Origin: Massilia timonae CCUG 45783
GTDB taxonomy: Bacteria > Pseudomonadota > Gammaproteobacteria > Burkholderiales > Burkholderiaceae_D
Reading direction: 5' to 3'
Assembly (NCBI RefSeq): GCF_000315425.1
Contig: NZ_JH992922.1
Location: 1,543,226 to 1,607,225 of the forward strand
Length of the DNA stretch: 64,000 nucleotides
In this document: piece by piece, positions 16,390 through 26,339 of the stretch
How the letters are laid out: the number at the start of each line of letters is the position of its first letter
Numbering within the stretch: the first letter of the stretch is position 1
Notes under the pieces: generated by a model
Told to the model about the DNA's origin: nothing
What the model saw: only the letters and a program-made list of their open reading frames with translations
The model's database searches: none
Made by a program: the position numbers and the translations under genes

Positions 16390-18507
16390 TTAGTGGATTC
16401 CGCGCGCGTACTGCGTGAAATGCTCGGCGCTGAGCGCGTGCTGGTACAGGAAACCCTGGTAGAGATAGCAGCCGGCATCCGACAGGAACTGGCGCTGCCC
16501 CGGCGTCTCCACCCCTTCGGCAATCACCTGCAATCCGAGGCTGTCGCCCAGCGCGATGATGGAGCGCACGATCGAGGCGTCGTTCTGGTCGGTCAGCACG
16601 TCGCGCATGAAGGAGTGGTCGATCTTGAGCTGGTCGAGCGGCAGCTTGCGCAGGGTGGCCAGCGATGAATATCCGGTGCCGAAGTCGTCCAGCGAAAAGC
16701 TCAGGCCGCGCCGCTTGAGCGTGGCCATGGTGTGCGCGGTTTGGGTGAAGTCGGTGATGACCAGGCTTTCGGTCAACTCCAGTTTCAGGCTCGAGGGCTG
16801 CACCCCGCTGTGCTCGAAGATCCCCTGCAGCATGGGCACGAAATCCGGCTGGTTGAACTGGCGCGCGCTGACGTTGACCGACAAGGTCAGGCCGGCCGTC
16901 TCGGGCACGCGCTGCCAGCGCGCCAGCTCGGCGCAGGCGGTGCGCAGCACCCATTTGCCGATCTCGACGATGATCCCGCTTTCCTCGGCGGCGCGGATGA
17001 ACTCGCCCGGATAGAGCACCCGGCCATTGGGCAGGCGCCAGCGCAGCAGCGCCTCGGCCCCGAGCACCCGGCCCGAGCGGTCGAGCTGGGGCTGGTAGTG
17101 CAGCACGAACTCGTCGTGCTGCAGCGCGCGCCGCAGGCTGCCTTCGAGCTCGGCGCGCGCCGACCAGGCGGCCTGCGCCGCCGGATCGTGGAAGCGGAAG
17201 GTGTTGCGGCCCGCGGCCTTGGCCTGGTACATCGCGGCGTCGGCCTGGCGCAGGGTCGACTCCACCGTGTCATGGACGCCGCACAGCGTGACCACGCCGA
17301 TGCTGACCGACACCGAGTAACTCAGCTCGCCCAGCTGGAACGGCGCGGCCAGGGCCGCCACGACCTTGGCGGCGACGATTTCGGCCTGGTTCGCGGCCAG
17401 TTCGCGCGCGTCTTCCACCGGCTGGATCAGCACCACGAACTCGTCGCCGCCCAGGCGCGCCACCATGTCGGCCTCGCGCACGCAGTGCTCGAGACGGCGC
17501 GCCACCGCCTGCAGCAGCTGGTCGCCGGCCGCGTGGCCCTGGCTGTCGTTGAGGAATTTGAAGTTGTCGAGGTCGCAGAACATCAGCGCTCCCCACTTGC
17601 GCGTGCGGGTGCTGGTGAGCAGGGCGCGGCGCAGGTGGTCGAGCAGGTTGGCGCGGTTGGGCAGGTCGGTCAGGTGGTCGAAGAAGGCCAGGTGGAAGAT
17701 CCTGGCTTCGTTGCTCTTGCGCTCGCTGATGTCGGTGCCGATCACCAGGATCTTCTGGCAGGCGTCCAGGGCCTGGTCCGGGCCCAGCAAGGTCCAGCTG
17801 GTATCGGTGTCGATCGTCGAGCCGTCGCGCCGGATATGGGCCAGCTCGCCCGCCCACTCGCCTGACTCGAGCGTCTGCCTGAAGGCGGCCTCGTAGAGCG
17901 CGGGCTTGTCGCACAACAGGTCGCAGAAGCGCTTGCCCAGCGCTTCCCGGGCGCTCCAGCCATACAGGCGCTCGGCGCCATGGTTCCAGTAGGTGATCAC
18001 GGAATGCATGTCCATCGCGATGATGGCGTCGCGCGCCCGTTGCAGGAACGAGGCCTGCTCCTGCATCTTGAGGTCGGCCTTCTTCAGGCGCGTGAAGTCG
18101 GAGAGAAACCCTTCCAGCATGCCGGGCGGGCCGCCTGTCAGGTTGAGCGAGCCCTGTTCGCAGATCCAGCGCACGTCGCCGCTCGCGGTGCGGATCCGGT
18201 AGGTCACCTGGTAGGCGCGGCCCTGGGCCAGCGCGAGGGCAATCGCACCATCGACCAGGACGCGGTCTTCGGGAAGGATGATGGAGCCGAACGGCAGGCC
18301 GGGCCGCGCGGTGAAGGCGGCCGGCGAGTAGCCGGTCAGCTTTTCGACGCCTTCGCTGATGAATTCGATGGTCCAGTCAGGGTCGTTATGACAGCGATAC
18401 ACCGCGCCCGGCAAGTTACTCAGCAGCAGGTCGAGCGACAGGGCGCCCGCCTGCTCGGGCAGGGAAGGATCAAGCATGGGCTGCGTCGTACTCATCTGCG
18501 CACTCAT
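16390..18507 (-). CDS. PAS-PAS-GGDEF-EAL cyclic-di-GMP signalling protein
   Basis: This 705-residue protein has no membrane segments. Two PAS domains (about residues 30-145 and 150-275) precede a GGDEF domain with intact RLGGDEFVV near residue 355. An EAL domain follows with AEALLRWR and the downstream DDFGTGYSSLATL loop. Both catalytic signatures are intact, so it could make or degrade c-di-GMP, with PAS sensing deciding the balance. It is single, flanked by a terminator at its 3' end and a 264-bp region at its 5' end that must hold divergent promoters. Confidence 0.95.
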   Translation of the reverse strand: MSAQMSTTQPMLDPSLPEQAGALSLDLLLSNLPGAVYRCHNDPDWTIEFISEGVEKLTGYSPAAFTARPGLPFGSIILPEDRVLVDGAIALALAQGRAYQVTYRIRTASGDVRWICEQGSLNLTGGPPGMLEGFLSDFTRLKKADLKMQEQASFLQRARDAIIAMDMHSVITYWNHGAERLYGWSAREALGKRFCDLLCDKPALYEAAFRQTLESGEWAGELAHIRRDGSTIDTDTSWTLLGPDQALDACQKILVIGTDISERKSNEARIFHLAFFDHLTDLPNRANLLDHLRRALLTSTRTRKWGALMFCDLDNFKFLNDSQGHAAGDQLLQAVARRLEHCVREADMVARLGGDEFVVLIQPVEDARELAANQAEIVAAKVVAALAAPFQLGELSYSVSVSIGVVTLCGVHDTVESTLRQADAAMYQAKAAGRNTFRFHDPAAQAAWSARAELEGSLRRALQHDEFVLHYQPQLDRSGRVLGAEALLRWRLPNGRVLYPGEFIRAAEESGIIVEIGKWVLRTACAELARWQRVPETAGLTLSVNVSARQFNQPDFVPMLQGIFEHSGVQPSSLKLELTESLVITDFTQTAHTMATLKRRGLSFSLDDFGTGYSSLATLRKLPLDQLKIDHSFMRDVLTDQNDASIVRSIIALGDSLGLQVIAEGVETPGQRQFLSDAGCYLYQGFLYQHALSAEHFTQYARGIH

Positions 18508-18771
18508 CTGTTCTCACGCTCAAGAAGTAGAGACCGAAACGATCGTCATGCATCGCGCATTTGATGGTAGCGTAAATATCCACGCGCACAGAGTGGACGC
18601 GAGGCCGATAGCGCTAAAGATTGTCAAATGAGAACGCCATACCACGGAATGTGACATGGCTAATAATCACTTTCACACTCGCAACCCAAGGTGCATGGAC
18701 TGTCGGTTGCATTTTCTTTCTAACAACCCGCATGCTAGACTGCCCGGCCCCATCCCGAGCGATTCCCTTAC

Positions 18772-21051
18772 GTGATCCTGCGCCGATTTCTTGTCCTGCT
18801 CCCCGTCCTCCTTGCTGCCGGCATCGCGCATGCTTCCGCCGACCACGACGGCTTGCGCGCGCTGCGTATCGCCGCGCCCGAGGCGCCGGCCATCGACGGC
18901 GTGCTCGACGAGGCGGCCTGGCAGCGCGCGCCGCGATACGACGATTTCCACAAACATGTGCCGCGCGACGGGCAGCCTGTTCCGGCGGGCTTGCGCACCA
19001 CGGTGCAGCTGCTGGTCGACGATGGCGCGCTGGTATTCGGCATCCGCGCCTGGGATCCGGCGCCCGAGCTGCGCCGCGGCCAGCTGGCGCGGCGCGACAA
19101 GGTCGCCCCCGACCAGGACTTCATCGGCATCTGGATCGACCCGGCCGGGCATGGCCGCTCGGCCCAGTTCGTGCGCATCAATACCCTGGGCGTGGTCAGC
19201 GACGGCATGCACCGCGCCGACGACGACGAATCCGACCTGGGGCCGGATTTCCCGGTCGAGACTGCCGTCAGGATCCTGCCCGACGGCTACAGTATGGAAG
19301 TGCGCTGGCCGCTGTCGAACCTGCGTTTCCCGTATGCGGATGGACGCAACTGGCGCATGATGGTCGAGCGCAGCGTCCCGCACGCCGACGGCGCGTTGCT
19401 GGTGAGCGCGCCGTTCCGGATCGACGCACTGAGCCACCTGAGCTTCCTGCAGGAGATCGCGGGTATGGACGCCACCGTCGAAACGGTACGCGACCGCGGC
19501 TTTGTCGAGCTGCGGCCCGAGCTGACCGTGCGCAGCGAACGCGCGGCGACACCGGGCCAGCGCTTGCGCGGCCAGCAGGCCGAGCTGGGCCTGGAGATCA
19601 ATGCCCGGCCGCGCGCCGACTGGGTGTTCAACGCCACCATCAATCCCGATTTTTCCCAGGTCGAGATCGACGAGCCGTTGTCGCAGGGCGCCAGCAACGT
19701 GGCGCTCAGCCTGCCCGAGAAGCGCGGCTTCTTCCTGGAGAGCGCCGACGTGCTGGGCCTGCCACTGCCGGCCTTTTATTCACGCACCGTGAACGATCCC
19801 GAATATGGCCTGCGCGCGACCTGGCGCGGCGCGCACATGGACGCCACCGCGATGAGCCTGCGCGACGAGCCGGGCGGCCTGGTGCTGCGCGGGCGTCCTT
19901 ATGAAACGCTGGAATACGCACAGACCCGGCGCACGATGGCCAGCCTGGCGCGTGCGCGCTGGCACCAGGAAGGCCTGCTGCTGGGCGCCTTCGTCTCGCA
20001 GCGCGACTACCACCGCTTCGGCAGCAACGAGGTGCTGGGCGTCGACGCGCAATGGCGCGGCGAGACCGACGGCGGCGTGCAGCACCAGCTGTCCGGGGTG
20101 GCGATGGCCTCGCGCACCACGGCCGGCTTCACGGAAGATGACTTGCCGGCGCAGGTGGACCAGCGCTCCGGCGGCTACCTGTGGGGCAAGTACCTGCACA
20201 AGACGGCGCGCTGGTGGCACGAGGCCGAGGTGGAAGCGATCGCGCCCGGCTTCGTCAACGACAACGGCTTCGTGCCGCAGGCCGGCATCGCCCGCATCAC
20301 GGGCTCGATGAACCGGATCCTGGGCCCGCAGTCCCTCGGCTCGCTCGAGCTGTACGAGTTCGAGACCTATCTGATCGTGCACGAGATGCGCACCCTGGCC
20401 GACTCCACGACCGGCCAGCGCGGCGGCGAGACCGTCGAGAGGAAGCTCCGTCCCGGCGTGTGGATGGCGGCGCCGCTGCAGACCGGCCTGTGGGTCGAAC
20501 TGGGCTTCGACCGCCAGCGCGCCGGGCCGGGCGGGCGCCTGCACGACACCCGGGTCGTCAACTTCGGCGTCGAGACCACGCCGGCGCCATGGATCTCGAA
20601 GATCGCGCTGGAGGCCGCGCTGGGGCGCCAGCTCGACGTCGACGCCGACCGCGTGGGGCCGGGCGGCAACGTGATCCTGGACGTGGGGCTGCGCTTTCCC
20701 TTGCGCCGTGGCTGGTCGCTGGAGCTGGACCATCACGTGAACCGGGCCTGGGTGCAGGGCACGCTGGGCCAGCCGGCGTTCTCGGACACCGCCTGGCGCT
20801 GGCTGGCGATGCTGCATTTCAGCTCGCGCGATTCGCTGCGCCTGCTGGCCCAGAACACCTGGGCCGCGCGGCGCGACGACGGCGTGACCCAGCTCGAGGC
20901 GTGGAACGACCGCCAGGTCCATCGTTCGCTGCTGTATCGCTACCAGTGGCGGGTGGGCAGGACGGTGTCGCTCGGCATCGTGGACGACAAGCTGCCGCTG
21001 GTGGATGAGCGCAGCAGGTCGCTGACGTTCAAGCTGCAGTGGGAAGTCTGA
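18772..21051 (+). CDS. DUF5916-type secreted protein: carbohydrate-binding-like N-terminus and outer-membrane barrel-like C-terminus
   Basis: This 759-residue protein begins at GTG 18772 with a signal peptide (ending GIAHAS). Residues about 30-200 form a CBM9-like sandwich (IDGVLDEAAWQRAP is the typical opening). The middle contains NATINPDFSQVEIDEP and ALSLPEKRGFFLE, signatures of the DUF5916 family, whose C-terminal region is rich in amphipathic beta-strands consistent with an outer-membrane barrel. The function is unknown. An extended -10-like TGCTAGACT (18733-18741) lies about 30 bp before the start. Confidence 0.85.
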   Translation: MILRRFLVLLPVLLAAGIAHASADHDGLRALRIAAPEAPAIDGVLDEAAWQRAPRYDDFHKHVPRDGQPVPAGLRTTVQLLVDDGALVFGIRAWDPAPELRRGQLARRDKVAPDQDFIGIWIDPAGHGRSAQFVRINTLGVVSDGMHRADDDESDLGPDFPVETAVRILPDGYSMEVRWPLSNLRFPYADGRNWRMMVERSVPHADGALLVSAPFRIDALSHLSFLQEIAGMDATVETVRDRGFVELRPELTVRSERAATPGQRLRGQQAELGLEINARPRADWVFNATINPDFSQVEIDEPLSQGASNVALSLPEKRGFFLESADVLGLPLPAFYSRTVNDPEYGLRATWRGAHMDATAMSLRDEPGGLVLRGRPYETLEYAQTRRTMASLARARWHQEGLLLGAFVSQRDYHRFGSNEVLGVDAQWRGETDGGVQHQLSGVAMASRTTAGFTEDDLPAQVDQRSGGYLWGKYLHKTARWWHEAEVEAIAPGFVNDNGFVPQAGIARITGSMNRILGPQSLGSLELYEFETYLIVHEMRTLADSTTGQRGGETVERKLRPGVWMAAPLQTGLWVELGFDRQRAGPGGRLHDTRVVNFGVETTPAPWISKIALEAALGRQLDVDADRVGPGGNVILDVGLRFPLRRGWSLELDHHVNRAWVQGTLGQPAFSDTAWRWLAMLHFSSRDSLRLLAQNTWAARRDDGVTQLEAWNDRQVHRSLLYRYQWRVGRTVSLGIVDDKLPLVDERSRSLTFKLQWEV

Positions 21052-21173
21052 GCATCGACCGTTCATCGGGCTACGCAGCCATTCGACCCCGCGCCTCGTC
21101 GTTCCATCGGAACCGCCAGGCGCTTCGCAGTTCCGGCTGGCATAGTGCACTCATCCAGGGAGCGGGGGTGAAC

Positions 21174-21638
21174 ATGAACAAGGGATGGATTACGGCATGC
21201 CTGATGGCGGCAAGCGCCATGGCGGTGGGCGCCGACGAGGGTCCGGACCGGGCGCGCCTGGCGGCCGAGATCACGGCCGCCGACGCGCGCCTGTTCGGCG
21301 GCCTGAACGCGCGTGATATCGGGCCAATGAAGGAAGGCTTCAGCCGGCGCCTCGAGTTCTATCACGATCGCGGCGGCGTGACCGGCTACGACGAGAATAT
21401 CGCCGTCTTCGAAAGGAATTTCGCGGCGCCGAACCGGCTCCGGCGCGAAGCCTTGCTCGACACCTTCGAGATCTTCCCGTCCGGGCCGGAGCATGCCATG
21501 CATATCGGCAAGCACCGCTTCTGCAACAAGCCCTCGCCCAGCGAGCCCGAAGGCTGCAGCGTCTACCGTTTCTCGATGGTCTGGGCGCGCGAAGCGGGCG
21601 CGTGGAAGCTGCTGCGGGTGCTCAGCTACGATCACTGA
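21174..21638 (+). CDS. Secreted small protein of NTF2/SnoaL-like (DUF4440-type) fold
   Basis: This 154-residue protein has a signal peptide (MNKGWITACLMAASAMAVGA). The mature part looks like the NTF2-like superfamily: an N-terminal helix (EITAADARLFGGLNARDI), strands around FSRRLEFYHDRGGVTGYDE, and a C-terminal SMVWAREAGAWKLLRVLSYDH that is typical of DUF4440 proteins. Such domains bind small ligands or act as simple enzymes; no catalytic role can be assigned. ATG 21174 is preferred, with GGGAGCGGGGG upstream and GTG 21168 as an alternative. Confidence 0.75.
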   Translation: MNKGWITACLMAASAMAVGADEGPDRARLAAEITAADARLFGGLNARDIGPMKEGFSRRLEFYHDRGGVTGYDENIAVFERNFAAPNRLRREALLDTFEIFPSGPEHAMHIGKHRFCNKPSPSEPEGCSVYRFSMVWAREAGAWKLLRVLSYDH

Positions 21639-21673
21639 CGCCGCGCCGTGCGCGCCGGTGATATGCTGGCGCC

Positions 21674-22021
21674 ATGACTACCGAATCCGATATCGAACTG
21701 TCCGGCGCCTTCCAGGCCAAGGATGGGCAAGGCCGTACCCTCGACGTGAAGAACATCACCATCTTCGACGAGGGCTACGGGATCATTGACGTGTACGTGA
21801 AGTTCGCGGCCAAGCTCGAACCGGGCGCCTACAAGGACACCGTCCTGGTGCGCCAGATCATCGACCGCCTGCGCGCGGTCGGCTACAAGGGGCCGGACTT
21901 CGGCCACAGCGATCCGGGCCTGCAGGAAAGCCGCCTGATCGTGCTCGAAGCGCCCGAGGAATTCGCGGCCTTCGCCAAGAGCCGCGGCTGGAAGAACCTG
22001 GCCGAAGACTTCGACGAATAA
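21674..22021 (+). CDS. Hypothetical cytoplasmic protein
   Basis: This 115-residue protein has no signal or membrane segment, is acidic, and has an alternating alpha/beta pattern (GYGIIDVYVKFAAKLEPG, then IIDRLRAVGYKGPDFGHSDPG). I recognise no motif. It is followed by a strong bidirectional terminator and is convergent with the PAP2 phosphatase gene. Confidence 0.7.
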   Translation: MTTESDIELSGAFQAKDGQGRTLDVKNITIFDEGYGIIDVYVKFAAKLEPGAYKDTVLVRQIIDRLRAVGYKGPDFGHSDPGLQESRLIVLEAPEEFAAFAKSRGWKNLAEDFDE

Positions 22022-22031
22022 GCCAGACTGA

Positions 22032-22059
22032 AAAGGGCCGGGATCGCTCCCGGCCCTTT
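22032..22059. terminator. Bidirectional rho-independent terminator
   Basis: A perfect 12-bp stem AAAGGGCCGGGA/TCCCGGCCCTTT (22032-22043, 22048-22059) with a TCGC loop lies between two convergent genes. The A-rich and T-rich flanks let it act on both strands. Confidence 0.85.
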
Positions 22060-22078
22060 CTACATCGGCGTCATGATC

Positions 22079-24037
22079 TCAAGCGCCCAGGCGCAGTTCC
22101 AGCCCGGTCGCGGTATAGGTCGGCGTCACCGTGTAGCCCTCGACCGTGATGGTCTCGAACTTGCCCTTCAGGCTGCCCGCGGTGATGACCTTCAGCGTCG
22201 CGCCGGCCGCCGGCTTGTAGCCGTTCTGGAACGCGATGCGCAGCGTGCCGCCGCCGATCGTCACCGCGCCGCTGACGCTCAGGTGGCCGTGGGTCACCGC
22301 GCCGACGCGCATTTCGAGCGTGGCGCCCTTGAGCTGGGTGTACCCCTTCGCCAGCGCCAGCGTGCCCGCCGTATTGTTGACCACCGTGGCGCCGCCGACG
22401 ACATACACCTCGCCGGTGCCGAAGGCGGTCATCGACAGCGCTTCGAGCGTGCCGCCCTCGACCTGGGCGCCGCCGCTCCAGCTGTTCCTGCCGCCCAGCT
22501 TCAGCACGCCGCTGCCTTGCTTGACCAGCTTGCCGCTGCCCGAGATGTCGTTGCGCCAGCGGTCGACGGCGTTGAAGCCGCCCTTGCTTGCGTCCATGTT
22601 CACCACCACGTTGCCGGTGAAGACGCCATAGCCGTCCGCGGCGGCGAACAGGTTCAACCGGCCCCAGCCTTCAGGATCGTCCAGCACCGGGTAGCCGGAA
22701 GGGATCGCCGTCGTCTTGAGCACCACCCGGCGCTGCGCCTCGCTCAGGTAGGGCAGGCGGGTTTCCAGCATCACCTCGGCGCCTTCCGGCACCACCGCCG
22801 GCGCGGTGGCCGAGCCGATCTGCGGCAAGCCATAGGTCATGCGGCGCAGATAATTTGCGCGGCTGGCGGCATAGTCGGCGAAGCGGTCGTTGGCAGGCAG
22901 GCCCGAGGCGGCGTAGTTCGCGAAGGTGGCCGGCGTTGTGCTGGTCAGCTTCATCAGCGTCGTTTGCGCCTGGGCGCGGGCGGCGGCGCGGGTGGTGGCG
23001 CCGGCGGCGATCAGGTTGGCCGCGGCGACGGCCTGCGCCTGCACGCGGCCGCTGATCACGTCCAGCGGCGAGTGCATGCCGGCCAGGATGCGGCTTTCGC
23101 CGAGCTCCAGGCCGCGGCCGACCAGTTCCTGGAAGCGCTCCGGCACCACATAGGCCATGGCGACGGCGTTGCGGGTCGCTTCCGCCGAGTGGCCACTGGT
23201 GAAGCCGCCGTCGGTGCCCGGCGTCGAACTCTTGGCCGGCTCCAGCTGCGGCACCACCTGCACCGCGCTGCTCCAGCGGTACGGCCGCGCGTACTTGTAG
23301 AAGCGCTTGGCCGGCTCGGTCGAGCCGTTGGCGCCCATCGCGTTGACCAGGTCGATCACCTTGCCGAACTCGGGATTGGCGTCGCCGCCGACGCCGTTGT
23401 TGTTGCCGCCGTCCTCGTACTTGACGGTGATGGCGTCCTGCGGCATGTCGTTGATGGTGGTGGTCTGGCGCGCGGCGCTGCGCCAGGCGTCGGTGAGTGG
23501 GCCCATGCCGCTGGCGGTGCTGTAGCCCTTGCCGCGGCGGTCGTCGAGGTAGGCCAGCAAGGCCTGTTCGGGCGTGCGGCTCGCGGTGGCCCTGACCACG
23601 TAGTCGATGTTCGCGTTGTGGACTTGCGCGTTGACGACCGTGCCGCCGGGCGTGCCGTCGTTCGGCAAGCCGGTCCAGCTCGAGGCGACGACGGCAGGGA
23701 AGCCTTCCACGGCCGGGGCGGCCTGGCCGGCGTCGACGATTTCCGTGAGCGGCTTCCAGACGTCGAGCATGCCGCCAAGCACGCGCACGCCGGCATTCGT
23801 GCCCAGGGTGGCGTAGCGGGCGTCGCCGCGCTGGTTGGTGGCGACGGTGTCCACGAAGGCCGTGACGGCCGGGACCGGTGCGGTATCGGCCGCGCCCTGG
23901 TCGGCCGGCGCCGATGGAAGGACGACGACGACGTCGGCATCGTCATGGTGATCGGAACCGCCGCAGGCGCTCAGGGCGAGGATGGCGCCGATGGCGATGG
24001 CGAGCGGAAGGCGGCGCAGTGGACTGGCGTAATGCAT
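22079..24037 (-). CDS. PAP2-family acid phosphatase lipoprotein with autotransporter-associated repeat
   Basis: This 652-residue protein has a lipobox (ALSAC, Cys about residue 25) and a His/Asp-rich linker. The PAP2 triad follows: KRFYKYARPY (KX6RP) near 243, FTSGHSAE (SGH) near 282, and SRILAGMHSPLD (SRX5HX3D) near 314. This is the class A acid phosphatase/vanadium haloperoxidase signature, and all residues are intact. The C-terminal third (about 490-652) contains an autotransporter-associated beta-strand repeat (SGSGKLVKQGSGVLKLGG) and further beta-helix-like strands. There is no obvious C-terminal barrel to translocate it, which makes the architecture odd. A role in phosphate release at the cell surface is inferred. 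Confidence 0.88.
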   Translation of the reverse strand: MHYASPLRRLPLAIAIGAILALSACGGSDHHDDADVVVVLPSAPADQGAADTAPVPAVTAFVDTVATNQRGDARYATLGTNAGVRVLGGMLDVWKPLTEIVDAGQAAPAVEGFPAVVASSWTGLPNDGTPGGTVVNAQVHNANIDYVVRATASRTPEQALLAYLDDRRGKGYSTASGMGPLTDAWRSAARQTTTINDMPQDAITVKYEDGGNNNGVGGDANPEFGKVIDLVNAMGANGSTEPAKRFYKYARPYRWSSAVQVVPQLEPAKSSTPGTDGGFTSGHSAEATRNAVAMAYVVPERFQELVGRGLELGESRILAGMHSPLDVISGRVQAQAVAAANLIAAGATTRAAARAQAQTTLMKLTSTTPATFANYAASGLPANDRFADYAASRANYLRRMTYGLPQIGSATAPAVVPEGAEVMLETRLPYLSEAQRRVVLKTTAIPSGYPVLDDPEGWGRLNLFAAADGYGVFTGNVVVNMDASKGGFNAVDRWRNDISGSGKLVKQGSGVLKLGGRNSWSGGAQVEGGTLEALSMTAFGTGEVYVVGGATVVNNTAGTLALAKGYTQLKGATLEMRVGAVTHGHLSVSGAVTIGGGTLRIAFQNGYKPAAGATLKVITAGSLKGKFETITVEGYTVTPTYTATGLELRLGA

Positions 24038-24140
24038 GGGCTAACCCTTCAATGGATTGTGAAGCAGAAAAAGTGAAGGGATGATATGAATGCCTTGTGA
24101 CGTCTTCGTGACGAACCTGGGCATCAGAGGAGAGGCAGCA

Positions 24141-24989
24141 ATGTTGAATGCGGTACGGGACTTGATGCAAGCGCCTGCGGGCATGGTCTGCGATTTCAGC
24201 CAGCCCGCGGGCGAGCCGGCGCTGGCGCCGCATGACGGCATTGCGTGGCAGGTCTTCGCCAACCCGGTCGCCCTGTTCGTGGGCGGGGTGACGGCGGTGC
24301 TGCTCGAACTGGCCGAACCGTCGGTGCGCTCGGGCGTATGGGACCACAGCAGCTTCCAGCGCGATCCGGGCACGCGCCTGCGCCGCACCGGCTTCGCGGC
24401 GATGATGACGGTGTATGGCCCCCGCTCAGAGGCCGAGAAGATGATCGCGCGCGTGGTGCGCATGCACGGGCGGGTCGAGGGCCGCACGCCCGACGGCCGC
24501 GCCTACCACGCCAACGATCCGCGCCTGCTCGACTGGGTGCAGGCGACCGCCTCGTTCGGGTTCACCGAGGCCTATCACCGCTACGTGCGGCCGCTGTCCG
24601 CTGCCGAGAAGGACGCCGCCTTCGCCGAATCGGAGCCGGCAGCGCGCCTGTATGGCGCGACCGGCGCACCGCGTTCATGGAAGGAATGGGAGACGATGCT
24701 GGCGCAGGCCGCGCCAGGGCTGGAAGGATCAGGCATCCTCGCGGATTTCATGCGGATCATGGGCGCGGCCCCCATCGTGCCGGCGCCTTTGCATCCATTG
24801 CAGCGCCTGCTGGTGCGCGCCGCGGTGGAGATCACGCCCGAGCCGGTGCGCTCGCTGCCGCAGCTGCGCGGGCGGGGACTGCGTTTCGGCGAAGCGGCGC
24901 TGGTGCGCGCCCTGGCGCGGGGCGCCGCGCTGGCGCCGCTGGGCGACACGCCGCAGGCCCAGGCCGCGCGGCGCGTCGCCCAACGTTGA
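24141..24989 (+). CDS. Oxygenase MpaB family protein (DUF2236)
   Basis: This 282-residue protein is of the MpaB/latex-clearing-protein family. WQVFANPVALFVGGVTAVLLELAEP contains the conserved heme-proximal region, and RTGFAAMMTVYG, VRMHGRVEG and the helix around FTEAYHRYVRPLS follow as in the family. Members of this family bind heme b and include polyisoprene-cleaving dioxygenases, but most short members are uncharacterised. ATG 24141 is preferred, with AGAGGAGAGGC upstream. It converges on gcdH with no intergenic space. Confidence 0.8.
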   Translation: MLNAVRDLMQAPAGMVCDFSQPAGEPALAPHDGIAWQVFANPVALFVGGVTAVLLELAEPSVRSGVWDHSSFQRDPGTRLRRTGFAAMMTVYGPRSEAEKMIARVVRMHGRVEGRTPDGRAYHANDPRLLDWVQATASFGFTEAYHRYVRPLSAAEKDAAFAESEPAARLYGATGAPRSWKEWETMLAQAAPGLEGSGILADFMRIMGAAPIVPAPLHPLQRLLVRAAVEITPEPVRSLPQLRGRGLRFGEAALVRALARGAALAPLGDTPQAQAARRVAQR

Positions 24990-26183
24990 TCAGAACGCCG
25001 CGATGCCGGTCTGGGCGCGGCCCAGGATCAGGGCGTGGATGTCGTGCGTGCCTTCATAGGTGTTGACCACCTCGAGGTTGACCATGTGGCGGATGATGCC
25101 GAACTCGTCCGAGATGCCGTTACCGCCCAGCATGTCGCGCGCGACGCGGGCGATGTCCAGCGCCTTGCCGCACGAGTTGCGCTTCATGATCGAGGTGATC
25201 TCGACCGCCGCCGTGCCTTCGTCCTTCATGCGGCCCAGGCGCAGGCACCCTTGCAGGCCGAGGGTGATCTCGGTCTGCATGTCGGCCAGCTTCTTCTGCA
25301 CCAGCTGGTTCGCCGCCAGGGGTTTGCCGAACTGGGTGCGGTCCATGGTGTACCGGCGCGCGGTGTGCCAGCAGTCTTCGGCCGCGCCCAGCGCGCCCCA
25401 GGCGATGCCGTAGCGCGCCGAGTTCAGGCAGGTGAACGGGCCCTTCAGGCCGCGCACGTCCGGGAACGCGTTTTCTTCCGGGCAGAACACATTGTCCATG
25501 ACGATTTCGCCGGTGACCGAGGCGCGCAGGCCGAACTTGCCGTGGATTGCTGGCGCGCTCAAGCCTTTCCAGCCTTTCTCGAGCACGAAGCCGCGGATCG
25601 CGCCTTCGTCGTCCTTGGCCCACACCACGAACACGTCGGCGACCGGCGAGTTGGTGATCCACATCTTGCTGCCGGTCAGGCTGTAACCGCCGTCCACCTT
25701 GCGCGCGCGGGTGACCATCGAGGCCGGGTCCGAGCCGTGGTTGGGTTCGGTCAGGCCGAAGCAGCCGATCCATTCGCCGGTGGCCAGCTTCGGCAGGTAT
25801 TTCTGGCGCGTTTCCTCATTGCCGAATTCAAAGATCGGCACCATCACCAGCGAGGATTGCACGCTCATCATCGAGCGGTAGCCGGAGTCGACGCGCTCGA
25901 CTTCGCGCGCGATCAGGCCATAGGCGACGTAGTTGAGGCCGGGGCCGCCGTACTGCTCGGGAATGGTCGGGCCCAGCAGGCCCAGCTCGCCCATTTCGCG
26001 GAAGATCGAGACGTCCATGGTCTCGTGGCGGAACGCCTCGAGAATGCGCGGCTGCAGCTTGTCCTGGCAATAGGCCGCCGCCGCGTCGCGCACCATGCGC
26101 TCGTCGTCAGTCAGCTGGCTGTTCAGCAGCAGCGGGTCATCCCAGTGGAAAGAAGCTTTCTTGGACGAGTCGGTACGGGTCAT
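24990..26183 (-). CDS. gcdH: Glutaryl-CoA dehydrogenase (acyl-CoA dehydrogenase family)
   Basis: This 397-residue FAD enzyme oxidises and decarboxylates glutaryl-CoA to crotonyl-CoA in lysine and tryptophan degradation. The GCDH N-terminal features ([21 protein letters not shown]) are seen. [14 protein letters not shown] and [13 protein letters not shown] form the FAD/substrate region. [21 protein letters not shown] near the C-terminus carries the catalytic Glu (YEGT) typical of the glutaryl-CoA subclass. No transcriptional partner is visible on the same strand. Confidence 0.92.
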   Translation of the reverse strand: MTRTDSSKKASFHWDDPLLLNSQLTDDERMVRDAAAAYCQDKLQPRILEAFRHETMDVSIFREMGELGLLGPTIPEQYGGPGLNYVAYGLIAREVERVDSGYRSMMSVQSSLVMVPIFEFGNEETRQKYLPKLATGEWIGCFGLTEPNHGSDPASMVTRARKVDGGYSLTGSKMWITNSPVADVFVVWAKDDEGAIRGFVLEKGWKGLSAPAIHGKFGLRASVTGEIVMDNVFCPEENAFPDVRGLKGPFTCLNSARYGIAWGALGAAEDCWHTARRYTMDRTQFGKPLAANQLVQKKLADMQTEITLGLQGCLRLGRMKDEGTAAVEITSIMKRNSCGKALDIARVARDMLGGNGISDEFGIIRHMVNLEVVNTYEGTHDIHALILGRAQTGIAAF

Positions 26184-26339
26184 CGCAAAATCCTGTCTCT
26201 AAGTTCTAGTTTGGTCGGTAGCACGCGCGGCGCGCCTGAACATTATAGAAACGTGCCGCACCCGCATCTTTTGAAACTGCGACAGGCATTTTCATTTTTT
26301 ATCGATGCATCCTGCCGTGCTGACGGCAAGCTGACAAGG

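Noticed and set aside
22073..24076. 667-codon plus-strand frame opposite the PAP2 lipoprotein gene
   Set aside because: It is an antisense shadow with biased Arg/Gly/Ala/His composition. The minus-strand frame carries a lipobox and a full PAP2 triad.
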